A stretch of 31,826 nt of DNA, from contig JBJTYE010000142.1 of NCBI GenBank assembly GCA_046082625.1, positions 1 through 31,826 of the forward strand, written 5' to 3'. The notes beneath the pieces were generated by a model. That model had not been told where the DNA came from and did not search any database. It saw only the letters and a list, made by a program, of their open reading frames with translations. A program made the position numbers and the translations under genes. This document shows positions 1-8,752 of this stretch, in pieces; positions within the stretch are counted from its first letter, which is position 1, and every line of letters starts with the position of its first letter. The DNA comes from Casp-actino8 sp046082625. Its GTDB lineage: Bacteria; Actinomycetota; Acidimicrobiia; Acidimicrobiales; Ilumatobacteraceae.

Positions 1-149
1 GCGGCCTCCAGCGGTTCTTCGTTCTCGTCCAGTCCTCCCTGGGGCAACTGCCAGGCTCCGGGAACATCGAGACGTTCGAAGGCCAACAGATCTCCGTTCT
101 CGCGCCGCACCACGAGCACCACCCCGGCTCGGAAGACCTGAGCCGACAC
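1..149 (-). CDS. NUDIX hydrolase, N-terminal part (cut by window edge)
   Basis: Only the first 49 or so codons are present; the gene runs off the left edge. Reading leftward from a GTG at 149-147, the protein has a beta-strand start (AQVFRAGVVLVV), an ERLDVPGAWQLPQGG stretch and then DENEEPLEAA, which is the beginning of a NUDIX box (G x5 E ...). The WQLPQGG form is typical of the RppH/Ap4A-hydrolase side of the family, enzymes that cleave nucleoside diphosphates linked to another group. The catalytic REXXEE part lies outside the window, so substrate and activity cannot be judged. The start codon lies one base after the aspS stop codon, so it is probably the last gene of a hisS-aspS-nudix unit. 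Confidence 0.8.
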   Translation of the reverse strand, partial: MSAQVFRAGVVLVVRRENGDLLAFERLDVPGAWQLPQGGLDENEEPLEA

Positions 150-150
150 G

Positions 151-1908
151 TCAGGCCTTGGGAGGCACGATGCGCAGTCCCAGATCGGCGACCTGGGCGG
201 CCTCCGCCGGATTCGGGGCTCCGGTCATCGGATCCTGGCCGCTCTGGGTCTTCGGGAAAGCGATCACCTCACGGATGTTCTCCTCCCCGGCCAGAATGGC
301 CACGAGACGGTCGAGACCGAAGGCGAACCCCCCGTGGGGTGGAGCTCCGTAGGTGAACGGACGGAGGAAGAACCCGAACTTCCGCTCGGCCTCCTCGTCG
401 GAGATCCCGAGGGCCTGGAACACGCGCCGTTGCATGTCGGGCTCGTGGATTCGGATGGATCCGGATCCCAGTTCCCATCCGTTCAGCACCAGGTCGTAGG
501 CCAGCGAGCGGACCGAGGTCGGATCCGTGTCGAACTTGTCCAGATCGTCGGGATGAGGACGGCAGAACGGGTGATGTCCGGGCTTGGGCCGTCCCGTCTC
601 CTTGTCGATTCCGACGAACAACGGGAACTCCGTCACCCAGACGTACCGGTAAGGGCCCTGGTGCACCGGCGGACGACCCAGATCGTTGCGCAACTGACCG
701 AGAACCTCGCAGGTCGTCTCCCAGGCATCGGCCACGATCAGGATCAGGTCTCCCGGTCGCGCCCCGACGGCGGCGGTGATCCCCGACGCTTCGTCACTGG
801 AGAGAAACTTGGCCACCGGCGAATCGAACTCGCCACCGGCACCGACTTTGATCCACACCAGACCTTTGGCCCCGAGCTTCTTGGCTCGATCGGTGAGTCC
901 GTCCAACTTGTTGCGACCGAACTCCTCGGCCCGACCCGGCGCGCAGATGGCCTTGATACTGGCCGCACCGGCGAAGGCTTTGAACTCGGTGGAGGCGAAC
1001 AGGTCCGTGAGCTCGACCAGTTCCATTCCGAAACGGAGATCGGGCTTGTCGACGCCGAAGCGGTTCATGGCCTCTTTCCAGGTGATGCTCGGAATCGGGT
1101 CGGGGCGCACTCCGGTGACCGCCTCGGCCGCCGCCAGCACCGCTTCGCTGATGGCGGCCAAGACGTCGTCCTGGGTCACGAAGCTCATCTCGGCGTCCAA
1201 CTGCATGAACTCGTACTGACGGTCCGCCCGCAGATCCTCGTCGCGCAGACAGCGGGCTATCTGGTAATAGCGATCCAGTCCGGCGACCATCAGCAACTGT
1301 TTGAACAGCTGCGGACTCTGCGGCAGGGCGTAGAACGACCCGGGCTCCTTGCGCGAGGGCACCAGGAATTCCCGAGCTCCTTCGGGTGTCGAGGGCACGA
1401 GCATCGGGGTTTCCACTTCCACGAAACCCTGACGTTCCAGGGCGGTGCGCACCGCCGAATTCACCAGCGCTCGGGTTCGCAGGTTCTTCTGCATCCGGCC
1501 CCGTCGCAAGTCGAGGTATCGGTATTGCAGACGCACGTTCTCATCCACATCGTCGGCGCGCTGGTCGATCGGGAAAGGTGGCGTCTCGGCGCTGCGCAGG
1601 ATCTCCACCTGGCAGTCGCCGATTTCGACCTCGCCGGTGGCCAGACCCGGATTGACGGTCCCCTCCGGACGCTGGCGAACGGTGCCGGTGATCCGCACCA
1701 CGAACTCGTTGCGCAGCTCGACCTGGGTGTCGACCACGCATTGCACGATGCCGCTGTGATCGCGGAGATCGATGAATGCCAACTTCTCGCCGTGCTCTCG
1801 TCGCTTGGCGACCCATCCGCAGACACTGACCACGGAGCCGATGTCACCCGCTGAGAGTTCACCGCACATATGGGTTCGCATGGACGTGGCACGGGGAGAT
1901 GAAGTCAT
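151..1908 (-). CDS. aspS: Aspartyl-tRNA synthetase, bacterial type (probably non-discriminating)
   Basis: Class II aminoacyl-tRNA synthetase charging tRNA-Asp in the cytoplasm. The 585-residue protein has the N-terminal OB-fold anticodon-binding domain (about 10-110), the PEGAREFLVPSR flipping loop (175-186), motif 2 around YYQIARCLRDED (214-225), a GAD insertion domain, and motif 3 (GGFAFGLDRLVAIL) near the C-terminus. His39, in KRREHGEK, is at the position where non-discriminating bacterial AspRS enzymes carry His and E. coli carries Leu30; such enzymes also make Asp-tRNA-Asn for the GatCAB route. The ATG at 1908 overlaps the hisS stop as ATGA, which favours translational coupling. An internal ATG nine codons later (MRTHMCGE) aligns with the usual family start and is the alternative. 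Confidence 0.97.
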   Translation of the reverse strand: MTSSPRATSMRTHMCGELSAGDIGSVVSVCGWVAKRREHGEKLAFIDLRDHSGIVQCVVDTQVELRNEFVVRITGTVRQRPEGTVNPGLATGEVEIGDCQVEILRSAETPPFPIDQRADDVDENVRLQYRYLDLRRGRMQKNLRTRALVNSAVRTALERQGFVEVETPMLVPSTPEGAREFLVPSRKEPGSFYALPQSPQLFKQLLMVAGLDRYYQIARCLRDEDLRADRQYEFMQLDAEMSFVTQDDVLAAISEAVLAAAEAVTGVRPDPIPSITWKEAMNRFGVDKPDLRFGMELVELTDLFASTEFKAFAGAASIKAICAPGRAEEFGRNKLDGLTDRAKKLGAKGLVWIKVGAGGEFDSPVAKFLSSDEASGITAAVGARPGDLILIVADAWETTCEVLGQLRNDLGRPPVHQGPYRYVWVTEFPLFVGIDKETGRPKPGHHPFCRPHPDDLDKFDTDPTSVRSLAYDLVLNGWELGSGSIRIHEPDMQRRVFQALGISDEEAERKFGFFLRPFTYGAPPHGGFAFGLDRLVAILAGEENIREVIAFPKTQSGQDPMTGAPNPAEAAQVADLGLRIVPPKA

Positions 1909-3167
1909 GAGAGTGCTTTCTTGATGGCGGAGGACAGATCGGATCTGTTCACGGTCTCCTGAGATGGGTGGCCCTGGTGATCCCGCAACCAGCGCAACAC
2001 GGCGACACCGCTGGCCAGTTCGTCGGGTCCGATGATGACTGCGATCTTGGCTCCGCTGCGATCGGCGGCCTTCATCTGGCTCTTCATGCTGCGGTTGTCG
2101 AAGGCCCGCTCGACCACCAGTCCGAGCCGACGCAAGTCGTCGGTCACCAGGAGCGCCTCGCGTCCTCCGGTGACGTCCACCACGTAGACGTCGGCCACCT
2201 GGTCCGCGGCGGCGAAAACACCCTCGTCGTCACAGGCGATGAGGGTGCGATCGAGCCCGATGGCGAAACCTATACCGGCCGTCGGCGGACCTCCGAGATC
2301 CTCCACCAGCGAGTCGTAGCGGCCTCCTCCACCAAGGGCGTTCTGCGCCGAATCCAAGGTCTCGCCGACGTACTCGAACGTGGTCTGACGGTAGTAGTCG
2401 AGTCCGCGCACCAAGGTGTCGTCGACGATGAAGGGCACGCCGAGGGCGCTCAACCCGTCCTGGACGGCGGCGAAATGGGCCGTCGATCGCGCCCCGAGGA
2501 AACTCGTGATGCGTGGAGCGTCGACGATGACCGGACCGTCCTGAGGTCGCTTCGAGTCGAGGACCCGTAAGGGATTCTTGTCGAGGGTGATCCGACTCTC
2601 CTCGGACAACTCCGCCGACCGCGAACCGAAGTAGTCCTCGAGGGCCGCCACGTAGCGCCGACGTTCGTCGCTCTCGCCGAGCGAATTGACGCGGAGGCCG
2701 ACCCGCCGCAACCCGAGATCGTGCAAGAACTGCCATCCGAGCGCGACGACTTCCACTTCGAGGTACGGGTCGTCAGCCCCGAGCACTTCGATGCCCACCT
2801 GTTCGAACTGGCGGTAACGGCCGCGCTGAGGCTTCTCGTACCTGAAATTCGGTCCGGCGTACCAGACCTTCCACGGTGTGGGCGGTCGATGTTGCACGAA
2901 GGCTCGGCAGACCCCGGCGGTCTGCTCGGGACGAAGGGCCACGTGGCGCTCGCCCTTGTCCACGAAGTCGTACATCTCCTTGGTGACCACGTCGGTGGCC
3001 TCTCCGACCCGTTGGAAGACGCCGATGTCCTCGAGCAGCGGCGGGATGACCTGCCCATATCCGGCGGCCGACACGGTGTCGGCGAAGAGCCCGACGAAAC
3101 GACGCCAGCGCTCGGATTCCGGGGGGAGGATGTCCCGCATTCCGGGGCTGGTCTGAAAGACACGCAC
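1905..3167 (-). CDS. hisS: Histidyl-tRNA synthetase
   Basis: Class II synthetase charging tRNA-His. The 420-residue protein contains motif 2 (about 104-122, GPNFRYEKPQRGRYRQFEQ), the histidine-specific HisA motif LVRGLDYYRQTTFEY (252-266), motif 3 GIGFAIGLDR (298-307) and a C-terminal anticodon-binding domain with VVERAFDNRSMKSQMKAADR. Length is normal for bacterial HisRS. The start is a GTG. No Shine-Dalgarno sequence precedes it; instead a TAGCCT hexamer ends eight bases upstream, so the message may be leaderless or nearly so. Its stop overlaps the aspS start, making it the first gene of a hisS-aspS-nudix unit. Confidence 0.97.
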   Translation of the reverse strand: MRVFQTSPGMRDILPPESERWRRFVGLFADTVSAAGYGQVIPPLLEDIGVFQRVGEATDVVTKEMYDFVDKGERHVALRPEQTAGVCRAFVQHRPPTPWKVWYAGPNFRYEKPQRGRYRQFEQVGIEVLGADDPYLEVEVVALGWQFLHDLGLRRVGLRVNSLGESDERRRYVAALEDYFGSRSAELSEESRITLDKNPLRVLDSKRPQDGPVIVDAPRITSFLGARSTAHFAAVQDGLSALGVPFIVDDTLVRGLDYYRQTTFEYVGETLDSAQNALGGGGRYDSLVEDLGGPPTAGIGFAIGLDRTLIACDDEGVFAAADQVADVYVVDVTGGREALLVTDDLRRLGLVVERAFDNRSMKSQMKAADRSGAKIAVIIGPDELASGVAVLRWLRDHQGHPSQETVNRSDLSSAIKKALS

Positions 3168-3175
3168 GACCCGTC

Positions 3176-3181
3176 AGGCTA
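3176..3181 (-). promoter_or_regulatory. Putative -10 element of hisS (TAGCCT, 8 bases before GTG)
   Basis: On the minus strand TAGCCT lies in the 37-base gap between relA and hisS and fits the actinobacterial TANNNT -10 form. The following bases are GACGG, the same as behind the pdxS element, so TAGCCTGACGG is identical at both genes. No clear -35 hexamer is visible. Confidence 0.5.
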
Positions 3182-3204
3182 CCCGGACCGGAGAGGACGA
3201 AGGC

Positions 3205-5436
3205 TCAGTTTTCCTCGTCTCCACCTCCGCGACCAGGCACGGAGCGATAGGCGTCGTACACCCCGTCGATCTTCTTGATCATGCGCAACACCGACTCCAG
3301 ATGACTCGGGTCGGCCAATTCGAACTCGAAACGCATCTTGGCGATGCGGTCGCCGCCGGTATGAGTGCTGCAAGCCACGATGTTCACGTGTTGCTCCGAC
3401 AGAGCATTGGCCACATCGCGCAGGAGTCGAGAGCGATCGAGAGCGGTCACCTCGACGCCCGCCCGGAACGAGGTCGGAGCCGCCGAACCGTCCCATTCCA
3501 CGTCCACGAGTCGGGCGGCCTGGCCGTCGGCGAAGGATTCGGCATTGGCACAGTCGGCACGATGCACGCTGACGCCGCGACCGCGCGTCAGGAATCCGAG
3601 GATCTCGTCACCCGGAACCGGCGTACAGCACTTCGACAGACGTACCAGCACATCGTCGAAACCGTCGACGTGGATCCCGACGTTGGTCCCCTTGCGCTGC
3701 AGATCGTGCGGGCGGCGAGCCGAGGCCGTGAGTCGCTCCTCCGACGTGGCATCGAGGAAGAACCGCGACACCTTCTGAGCCAAGGGTCGGGCCGCCACAT
3801 GGCCTTCACCGATGGCGGCGAGCAGAGTGTCCACATCGGAGTAGTTGAGGGACTCCATCTCGGCGGCCAGATGCTCGCTCTCGAGAACCCGCTTCAGGGG
3901 AAGATGCAGCATGCGCAGTTCGCGCTCCAACTCCTCGCGTCCGGTCTCGATCAGATCCTCGCGACGTTCCCGGGAGAACCACTGACGGATCTTGTTGCGC
4001 GCCCGGGCCGAGACGGCGAAATCCAGCCACTCCTCCGAGGGACTGGCGGTCTCCACCTTGGAGGTGAAGATCTCGCAGGTGTCACCAGATTTGAGAACGT
4101 GGTCGAGCGGGACCAGTCGCCCGTTGACTCGGGCGCCGATGCAGGAGTTCCCGATCTCGGTGTGCACCGAATAGGCGAAGTCCACCGGACACGAACCGAG
4201 CGGCAGAGCGATGACCCGACCCTTCGGAGTGAACACGAAGATCTCGTCCTGGTCCAGATCGGTCTTCAGGTTCTCCATGAACTGGGCCGGATCGGCGATG
4301 TCGCTCTGCCAATCGATGATGCGATTGAGCCAGTCGATATCCGGAGTCTCGGCTCCGTCCTTGTAGGCCCAGTGGGCCGCTACGCCCCATTCGGCGCGTT
4401 GGTGCATCTCGCGCGTCCGGATCTGGATCTCGAGGGGTTTGCCTCCGGGACCGATGACCGTGGTGTGCAGGCTCTGGTACAGGTTGAACTTCGGCATCGC
4501 CACGTAATCCTTGAAACGGCCCACGATGGGATTCCAATGACCGTGGATGCAACCGAGAGCCGCGTAGCAGTCCTTGACCGAATCCACCACCACGCGGATG
4601 GCCATGATGTCGAAGATCTCGTCGAACTCCTTACCTTTCTGGATCATCTTCTCGTAGATGCTCCAGAGGTGCTTGCCGCGTCCGGTGATCTCGGCATCGA
4701 TGTTCAGGTCCGTGAGGAAGGCCCGAACTTCGGCCATCGCCCGAGCCAAGTAGATGTCGCGTTCGGGACTTCTGCTGGTCACCAAGTGATCCAGTTCGGC
4801 GTAGCGCTTCGGATAGAGAGACGCGAATGCGAGATCCTCCAGTTGCTGCTTCAACCCCTGCATGCCCAGGCGATGGGCGAGCGGGGCATAGATGTCGAGG
4901 GTCTCGTTCGCGATGCGCTGCTGCTTGTCGTGCGGCATGGAGGCGATGGTCCGCATGTTGTGCAGTCGGTCGGCCAATTTGATGATCAGGACCCGCAGAT
5001 CCTTGGCCATGGCCACCAGCATCTTGCGCATCGAGGCCGCCTGCTGCGCTTCCTTGGAGTCGAACTGGATGCGATCCAACTTGGTCACGCCATCGACGAT
5101 GGCGGCCACGTCTCCCCCGAACTCGCGCTCCACGTCCTCGAGGGTGATCTCGGTGTCCTCGACCGCGTCGTGGAGAAGGGCGGCCACTACCGACGTCTCG
5201 TCGAGGCCGATGTCGGCCACGATCTTGGCCACCGCCAGCGGATGGTTGATGTAGCCCTCACCGCTGCGGCGGGTCTGCTGGGCATGGGCGCTCCGGGCCG
5301 TCTCGAAGGCCTTGGTCATCAGCAGTGTCGAGGTGCGCGGGTGACGACGACGGAACGACACCAGAACCGGTGACATCTCGTCCACCGGAGAGACCTGCTG
5401 ACGCCGCCAGGGCAGAAGCCTCGTCACCGTCGACAT
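3205..5436 (-). CDS. relA: Bifunctional (p)ppGpp synthetase/hydrolase, Rel family
   Basis: Makes and degrades the stringent-response alarmone (p)ppGpp. The 743-residue protein has a long-Rel domain order: HD hydrolase domain (H65 in INHPLAVAK, H89-D90 in LLHDAVEDT), nucleotidyltransferase synthetase domain (about 250-360), TGS domain (about 398-460), a Cys-containing region (LSKCCTPVPGDEI) and a C-terminal ACT domain. The synthetase has the basic RFKD motif (307-310), as in bifunctional Rel enzymes, rather than the acidic EXDD of synthetase-only RelA. The intact HD motif also supports hydrolase activity. It follows apt by 33 bases. A GATAAT hexamer ends six bases before the ATG, so besides read-through from the yajC-secDF-apt unit it probably has its own leaderless promoter. 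The name rel would serve equally well. Confidence 0.97.
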   Translation of the reverse strand: MSTVTRLLPWRRQQVSPVDEMSPVLVSFRRRHPRTSTLLMTKAFETARSAHAQQTRRSGEGYINHPLAVAKIVADIGLDETSVVAALLHDAVEDTEITLEDVEREFGGDVAAIVDGVTKLDRIQFDSKEAQQAASMRKMLVAMAKDLRVLIIKLADRLHNMRTIASMPHDKQQRIANETLDIYAPLAHRLGMQGLKQQLEDLAFASLYPKRYAELDHLVTSRSPERDIYLARAMAEVRAFLTDLNIDAEITGRGKHLWSIYEKMIQKGKEFDEIFDIMAIRVVVDSVKDCYAALGCIHGHWNPIVGRFKDYVAMPKFNLYQSLHTTVIGPGGKPLEIQIRTREMHQRAEWGVAAHWAYKDGAETPDIDWLNRIIDWQSDIADPAQFMENLKTDLDQDEIFVFTPKGRVIALPLGSCPVDFAYSVHTEIGNSCIGARVNGRLVPLDHVLKSGDTCEIFTSKVETASPSEEWLDFAVSARARNKIRQWFSRERREDLIETGREELERELRMLHLPLKRVLESEHLAAEMESLNYSDVDTLLAAIGEGHVAARPLAQKVSRFFLDATSEERLTASARRPHDLQRKGTNVGIHVDGFDDVLVRLSKCCTPVPGDEILGFLTRGRGVSVHRADCANAESFADGQAARLVDVEWDGSAAPTSFRAGVEVTALDRSRLLRDVANALSEQHVNIVACSTHTGGDRIAKMRFEFELADPSHLESVLRMIKKIDGVYDAYRSVPGRGGGDEEN

Positions 5437-5442
5437 GGTTCC

Positions 5443-5448
5443 ATTATC
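5443..5448 (-). promoter_or_regulatory. Putative -10 element of relA (GATAAT, 6 bases before ATG)
   Basis: GATAAT matches the TATAAT consensus at five of six positions and ends six bases before the relA ATG, so transcription would begin at or next to the start codon. It lies in the short apt-relA gap. No Shine-Dalgarno sequence is present before this ATG. Confidence 0.55.
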
Positions 5449-5469
5449 GCAGTCCGGAACCCGAACGGG

Positions 5470-5976
5470 TCAGAAGGTGAACAAGGACTCCACCGGCGTC
5501 GATCCCAGCCTCTGGCGTCCGCCGAGACCGACCAGCTCGATGAGCACCGCCAAGGCCACGATGTGTCCACCCAGCGCCGTCACCAGACGGCAGGTGGCGG
5601 CGGCCGTTCCCCCGGTGGCCAGGACGTCGTCCACCACCAGGATGCGCTCGCCGGGATGGATGGCGTCGCGATGGATCTCCAGTTTGTCGGTGCCGTATTC
5701 GAGTTCGTACTCCTCGCGGACCACGGCCCAGGGCAGCTTGCCGGCCTTGCGGACCGGGACGAACCCCGCTCCGAGGGCCACCGCCACCGGGGCGCCGATG
5801 ATGAAGCCCCGGGCTTCCACGCCGATGACCCGATCGATGGCGACTCCGTGGAAACGACCGGCCAGATCCTCCACGACCTGCTGCAGGGCCGGGCCGTTTC
5901 CGAGCAGCGGGGTGATGTCGCGGAACGTGACACCGGGCGACGGGTAGTCGGCGATGGCACGAATCAACTTCTCCAT
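5470..5976 (-). CDS. apt: Adenine phosphoribosyltransferase
   Basis: Purine-salvage enzyme converting adenine and PRPP to AMP and pyrophosphate. The 168-residue protein is normal length. It has the N-terminal FPxPGVxFRDITPLL type signature (YPSPGVTFRDITPLL, 11-25), the VEARGFIIGAPVA stretch and the PRPP-binding loop ILVVDDVLATGGTA (112-125). It sits eight bases downstream of secF and just upstream of relA. The same secF-apt-rel order is known from mycobacteria and many other bacteria. Co-transcription with secDF is likely from the spacing. Confidence 0.96.
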   Translation of the reverse strand: MEKLIRAIADYPSPGVTFRDITPLLGNGPALQQVVEDLAGRFHGVAIDRVIGVEARGFIIGAPVAVALGAGFVPVRKAGKLPWAVVREEYELEYGTDKLEIHRDAIHPGERILVVDDVLATGGTAAATCRLVTALGGHIVALAVLIELVGLGGRQRLGSTPVESLFTF

Positions 5977-5984
5977 CGCGTCGA

Positions 5985-7127
5985 TTAGCGCCGCTTCTTC
6001 TTGCGCGGTCGCGGCGGATGGGTGAGAAGGGCGGTCGGAGCGGCCGGACTGATCTGCTTGTCCGGCTCGCCATTGGCCGTCACGTGATGTCGTCGGACCG
6101 GCTTGGCTCCGGTCATGGCACCGGTGGCCACCAGGAATTCCAGTTCGTCACCGGTCGTCAACTGACCCCGGAGACTCGCGTAGCGCGTCTCTCGCTCCTT
6201 GAAGAGGGTGAGCAACGGGGTGGCGACGTAGATGGACGAATAGGCCCCGGTGATCATGCCGACCAACAGAGCCACGGCGAACTCGCGCAGACTGACTGCT
6301 CCGAGCACCCCGGATCCGAGGATCAGGATGGAGAGTACCGGGAGAATGGACGACACCGAGGTGTTGATCGAGCGCATGAGCACCTGATTCATCGAGATGT
6401 TGCTGATGTCTCCCATGGAGATGCGCGTTCCCGAGAACTTGGCCACGTTGTCCTGCACTCGATCGAACACCACGATGGTGTCGTAGAGGGAGTACCCGAG
6501 AATGGTCAGGAAGGCCACCACTGTCGCCGGAGTGACCTCGAAGCCGAACAGCGAATAGAGACCGACGCTGATGACCACGTCGTGGACCATGGCGATGAGC
6601 GCTGCCAAGGCCATACGCCACTCGAAGCGCCAGGCGATGTAGAGGGCCACCAACCCGAGGAAGATCGCCAGAGCTCGAACCGCCTTTTCGGTGATCGAAC
6701 GACCCCAGGACGAACTCACCGAGCTCACCGACACGTCGTTGGATTCGACGGAGGCCTTCTCGGCCAATTCGCCCTGGACGGCGATCCGGACCTCTTCGGT
6801 CTGGTCCCCCACCTGGACGCGAATGGTCTGCTGCGAGCCACTGTCCAGGACCTGGATCTTGGCGTTGTCGGAGCGGATCCCGTTCTCCTCGAGAATGGTC
6901 CGCACATCGTCCACTTCGATGGACTCGGTCTTGGGCACCTGCCAGGCCACGCCACCCTCGAAATCGATGCCCAGGTTCAGGCCGCGGGTCAGAAGCGATG
7001 CCAGGGTGAGAACCAGCAGGACCCCGGAGACCACGAAAGCGACGCGACGTCGACCGAAGAAGTCGAAGGACGTCTCGCCGTCCACCAGTCGTCCGATCAG
7101 GGACTTCCGTCGAGGTTCTCCGCTCAT
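5985..7127 (-). CDS. secF: Protein translocase subunit SecF
   Basis: Inner-membrane partner of SecD; the pair uses the proton gradient to promote late steps of Sec-dependent export. The 380-residue protein starts at the ATG that overlaps the secD stop (ATGA). The same frame stays open far upstream, but that part lies inside secD and is not SecF. Features include a first membrane helix (about 28-47), the GIDFEGG signature (53-59), a short periplasmic domain, and five C-terminal helices with VHDVVISVGLYSLFG and SLYDTIVVFDRVQDN. The C-terminus is a long cytoplasmic tail ending in PRPRKKKRR, more basic than typical. Function is certain by family; the tail's role is unknown. Confidence 0.95.
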   Translation of the reverse strand: MSGEPRRKSLIGRLVDGETSFDFFGRRRVAFVVSGVLLVLTLASLLTRGLNLGIDFEGGVAWQVPKTESIEVDDVRTILEENGIRSDNAKIQVLDSGSQQTIRVQVGDQTEEVRIAVQGELAEKASVESNDVSVSSVSSSWGRSITEKAVRALAIFLGLVALYIAWRFEWRMALAALIAMVHDVVISVGLYSLFGFEVTPATVVAFLTILGYSLYDTIVVFDRVQDNVAKFSGTRISMGDISNISMNQVLMRSINTSVSSILPVLSILILGSGVLGAVSLREFAVALLVGMITGAYSSIYVATPLLTLFKERETRYASLRGQLTTGDELEFLVATGAMTGAKPVRRHHVTANGEPDKQISPAAPTALLTHPPRPRKKKRR

Positions 7128-8749
7128 TGCGCACCTCCTGCTGCGTCGAGGCGCGGCTCGAAGAATCGTTTCGGACCGAATCGTTCGGTCCGAGCCAGCA
7201 ACACCACCGTCGGCCGGAGGAAGAACCACGAGACCACCAGGTCGCACAGCGTGGAGAGAGCGAGGAAGAAGGCGAAGCCGCGCACCGATCCCACGGTCAG
7301 GTACCAGAGCGTGAGCGCACCGATCAGCGAGGCCACATCCGCGGTGAGGATGGTCTTCCAAGCCGCCCGGAAACTCCTCTCGGCTGATCCGCGCAGCGTC
7401 CGACCGGTCTTCATTTCGTCTTTCATTTTCTCGAAGAACACCACGTAGGAGTCGACGGTGATGCCGACGGACACGATGATGCCGGCGATGCCGGCAAGAC
7501 TGAGGGCAAGTCCATTGGTCTGGGACAGCAACGAGATGACGTTCCATTGGATCAGACCCGACACCGTCAGTCCGAGGACCACGAAGAGCACCAGCAACCG
7601 GTAGTAAGCCAACATGAAGGCCAGAACCAAGGCGATACCCACCAGTCCGGCGATGATGGCGGCCTGCAGCGAATCCTCGCCCAGGGTCGGGGACACCAAT
7701 TGCACGGCCTGCACTTCGAGTCGGACCGGCAGCGCTCCGCTCTTGAGCACCCGGGCCAGGTCTCGGGCCTCTGATTCGGTGAAGTTGCCGGTCACGTCGA
7801 CGCCTCCCGAGAACGACGGCTGATTCACCGACGGCGCGGACTGCACCACTCCGTCCAACACGATCGCCATGCGACCCGTCGGGCAAGCGGCGCTGCGGGC
7901 GAAGCACTGAGCCGCGCCGCTGTTCCACAATTGATCGCCATCGGGTCCCGGCTTGAGGGTGACCCGCACTCCCCACGAGCCCTGGATGATGTCGGCGCGC
8001 GCATCGCTGTTGAACACTTCACCGGTGGCGAAGGCCGGCCCGAGTTGGTACAACTCGGAGTCGTCCACGTTCTGCACCACCACGGTGGCGCCCGGATCGT
8101 TCGGGTCGCCCAGCTCGGTCGCACCCTCCGACAACGAAGTGGAATCGGTCGGGGCGGTCGTGGACCCTATTGTCGACTGAGTGGTTGTCGACGGAGCGGT
8201 CGTCGTACTCGCAGCGGTCGTGGTACTGGCGGAGATGCCCGCCGGCACGGGGCGGGACGGGCCCTGCGGTGCGGTGGTGGTGGGCTGGGATGCGTCGACG
8301 AGCGTGGTCGAGGATCCGCCGTCGACTCCCGCCACCGTGGTGGTCGAGCCATCGGACGTCGTCGTCGACGAGCCCACCCCGGCGTCCTCGGCCAGGGGAA
8401 CCGCGGCCAGCACCGGACGCAGCAGCACCGCTCCGGTCACCTGGACGAGTCGAATGGCTTCGTCCTGGTTGTCGACTCCCGGAAGATTGACCACGACCGC
8501 GTCACCCTGGCGAATGATCTCCGGTTCAGCCACGCCCAACGCGTCGATGCGCTCCCGGATGCGCTCGACGGCGATGTCCAGACTCTCCGAGTTGTAGTCC
8601 CCGACCGGCTCCTGGGTGACTGCCACCCCGCCCTGGAGATCCAGGCCGAGGGCCGGCGAGTTGCCGGCCGCCAGATTTCCGGCCAGAGAACCGAGGACCA
8701 CCACGAAAAGACCGATGAGCGCCAGGACGAGGCGCCTTTGGACGAACAC
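7124..8749 (-). CDS. secD: Protein translocase subunit SecD with a Thr/Ser-rich insertion
   Basis: Larger subunit of the SecDF export motor. The GTG-started, 541-residue protein has an N-terminal helix (7-25), the GLDLQGG signature (35-41), the large periplasmic P1 region and five C-terminal helices. The VDSYVVFFEKMKDE stretch corresponds to the family's conserved VDANVLIFERIKEE with the functional Asp. Unusually, about 80 residues of Thr/Ser/Ala/Pro-rich low complexity (127-207) interrupt P1. This looks like a flexible extracytoplasmic linker rather than a folded domain. The gene begins three bases after yajC and overlaps secF by four bases, so yajC-secD-secF are surely co-expressed. Confidence 0.95.
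   Translation of the reverse strand: MFVQRRLVLALIGLFVVVLGSLAGNLAAGNSPALGLDLQGGVAVTQEPVGDYNSESLDIAVERIRERIDALGVAEPEIIRQGDAVVVNLPGVDNQDEAIRLVQVTGAVLLRPVLAAVPLAEDAGVGSSTTTSDGSTTTVAGVDGGSSTTLVDASQPTTTAPQGPSRPVPAGISASTTTAASTTTAPSTTTQSTIGSTTAPTDSTSLSEGATELGDPNDPGATVVVQNVDDSELYQLGPAFATGEVFNSDARADIIQGSWGVRVTLKPGPDGDQLWNSGAAQCFARSAACPTGRMAIVLDGVVQSAPSVNQPSFSGGVDVTGNFTESEARDLARVLKSGALPVRLEVQAVQLVSPTLGEDSLQAAIIAGLVGIALVLAFMLAYYRLLVLFVVLGLTVSGLIQWNVISLLSQTNGLALSLAGIAGIIVSVGITVDSYVVFFEKMKDEMKTGRTLRGSAERSFRAAWKTILTADVASLIGALTLWYLTVGSVRGFAFFLALSTLCDLVVSWFFLRPTVVLLARTERFGPKRFFEPRLDAAGGAQ
8129..8371 (-). other. Thr/Ser-rich low-complexity insert coding region in secD
   Basis: These codons encode SecD residues 127-207, dominated by Thr, Ser, Ala and Pro with repeated STTT and TTTA units. 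The composition contrasts with the folded P1 sequence on both sides. A similar Thr-rich linker follows the lipobox cysteine of the DUF3048 lipoprotein in this window. Such linkers are common in exported actinobacterial proteins and may be glycosylated; that last point is inference. Confidence 0.8.
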
Positions 8750-8752
8750 GGC

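Noticed and set aside
334..5373. Very long open frames on the plus strand opposite aspS (334-1854) and relA (3301-5373), and a similar one opposite thrS (24150-26054)
   Set aside because: They lie wholly antisense to clear, complete genes, show no recognisable domains and have the His/Asp/Gly-rich composition expected from the reverse frame of GC-rich coding DNA.
7128..7976. Extended N-terminus of about 280 residues for SecF
   Set aside because: The extra part is an out-of-frame reading of secD. SecF begins at the ATG that overlaps the secD stop and matches the family start.
8129..8371. Tandem DNA repeat or CRISPR-like array in secD
   Set aside because: The repetition follows from Thr/Ser codons in frame; there are no uniform repeat-spacer units.
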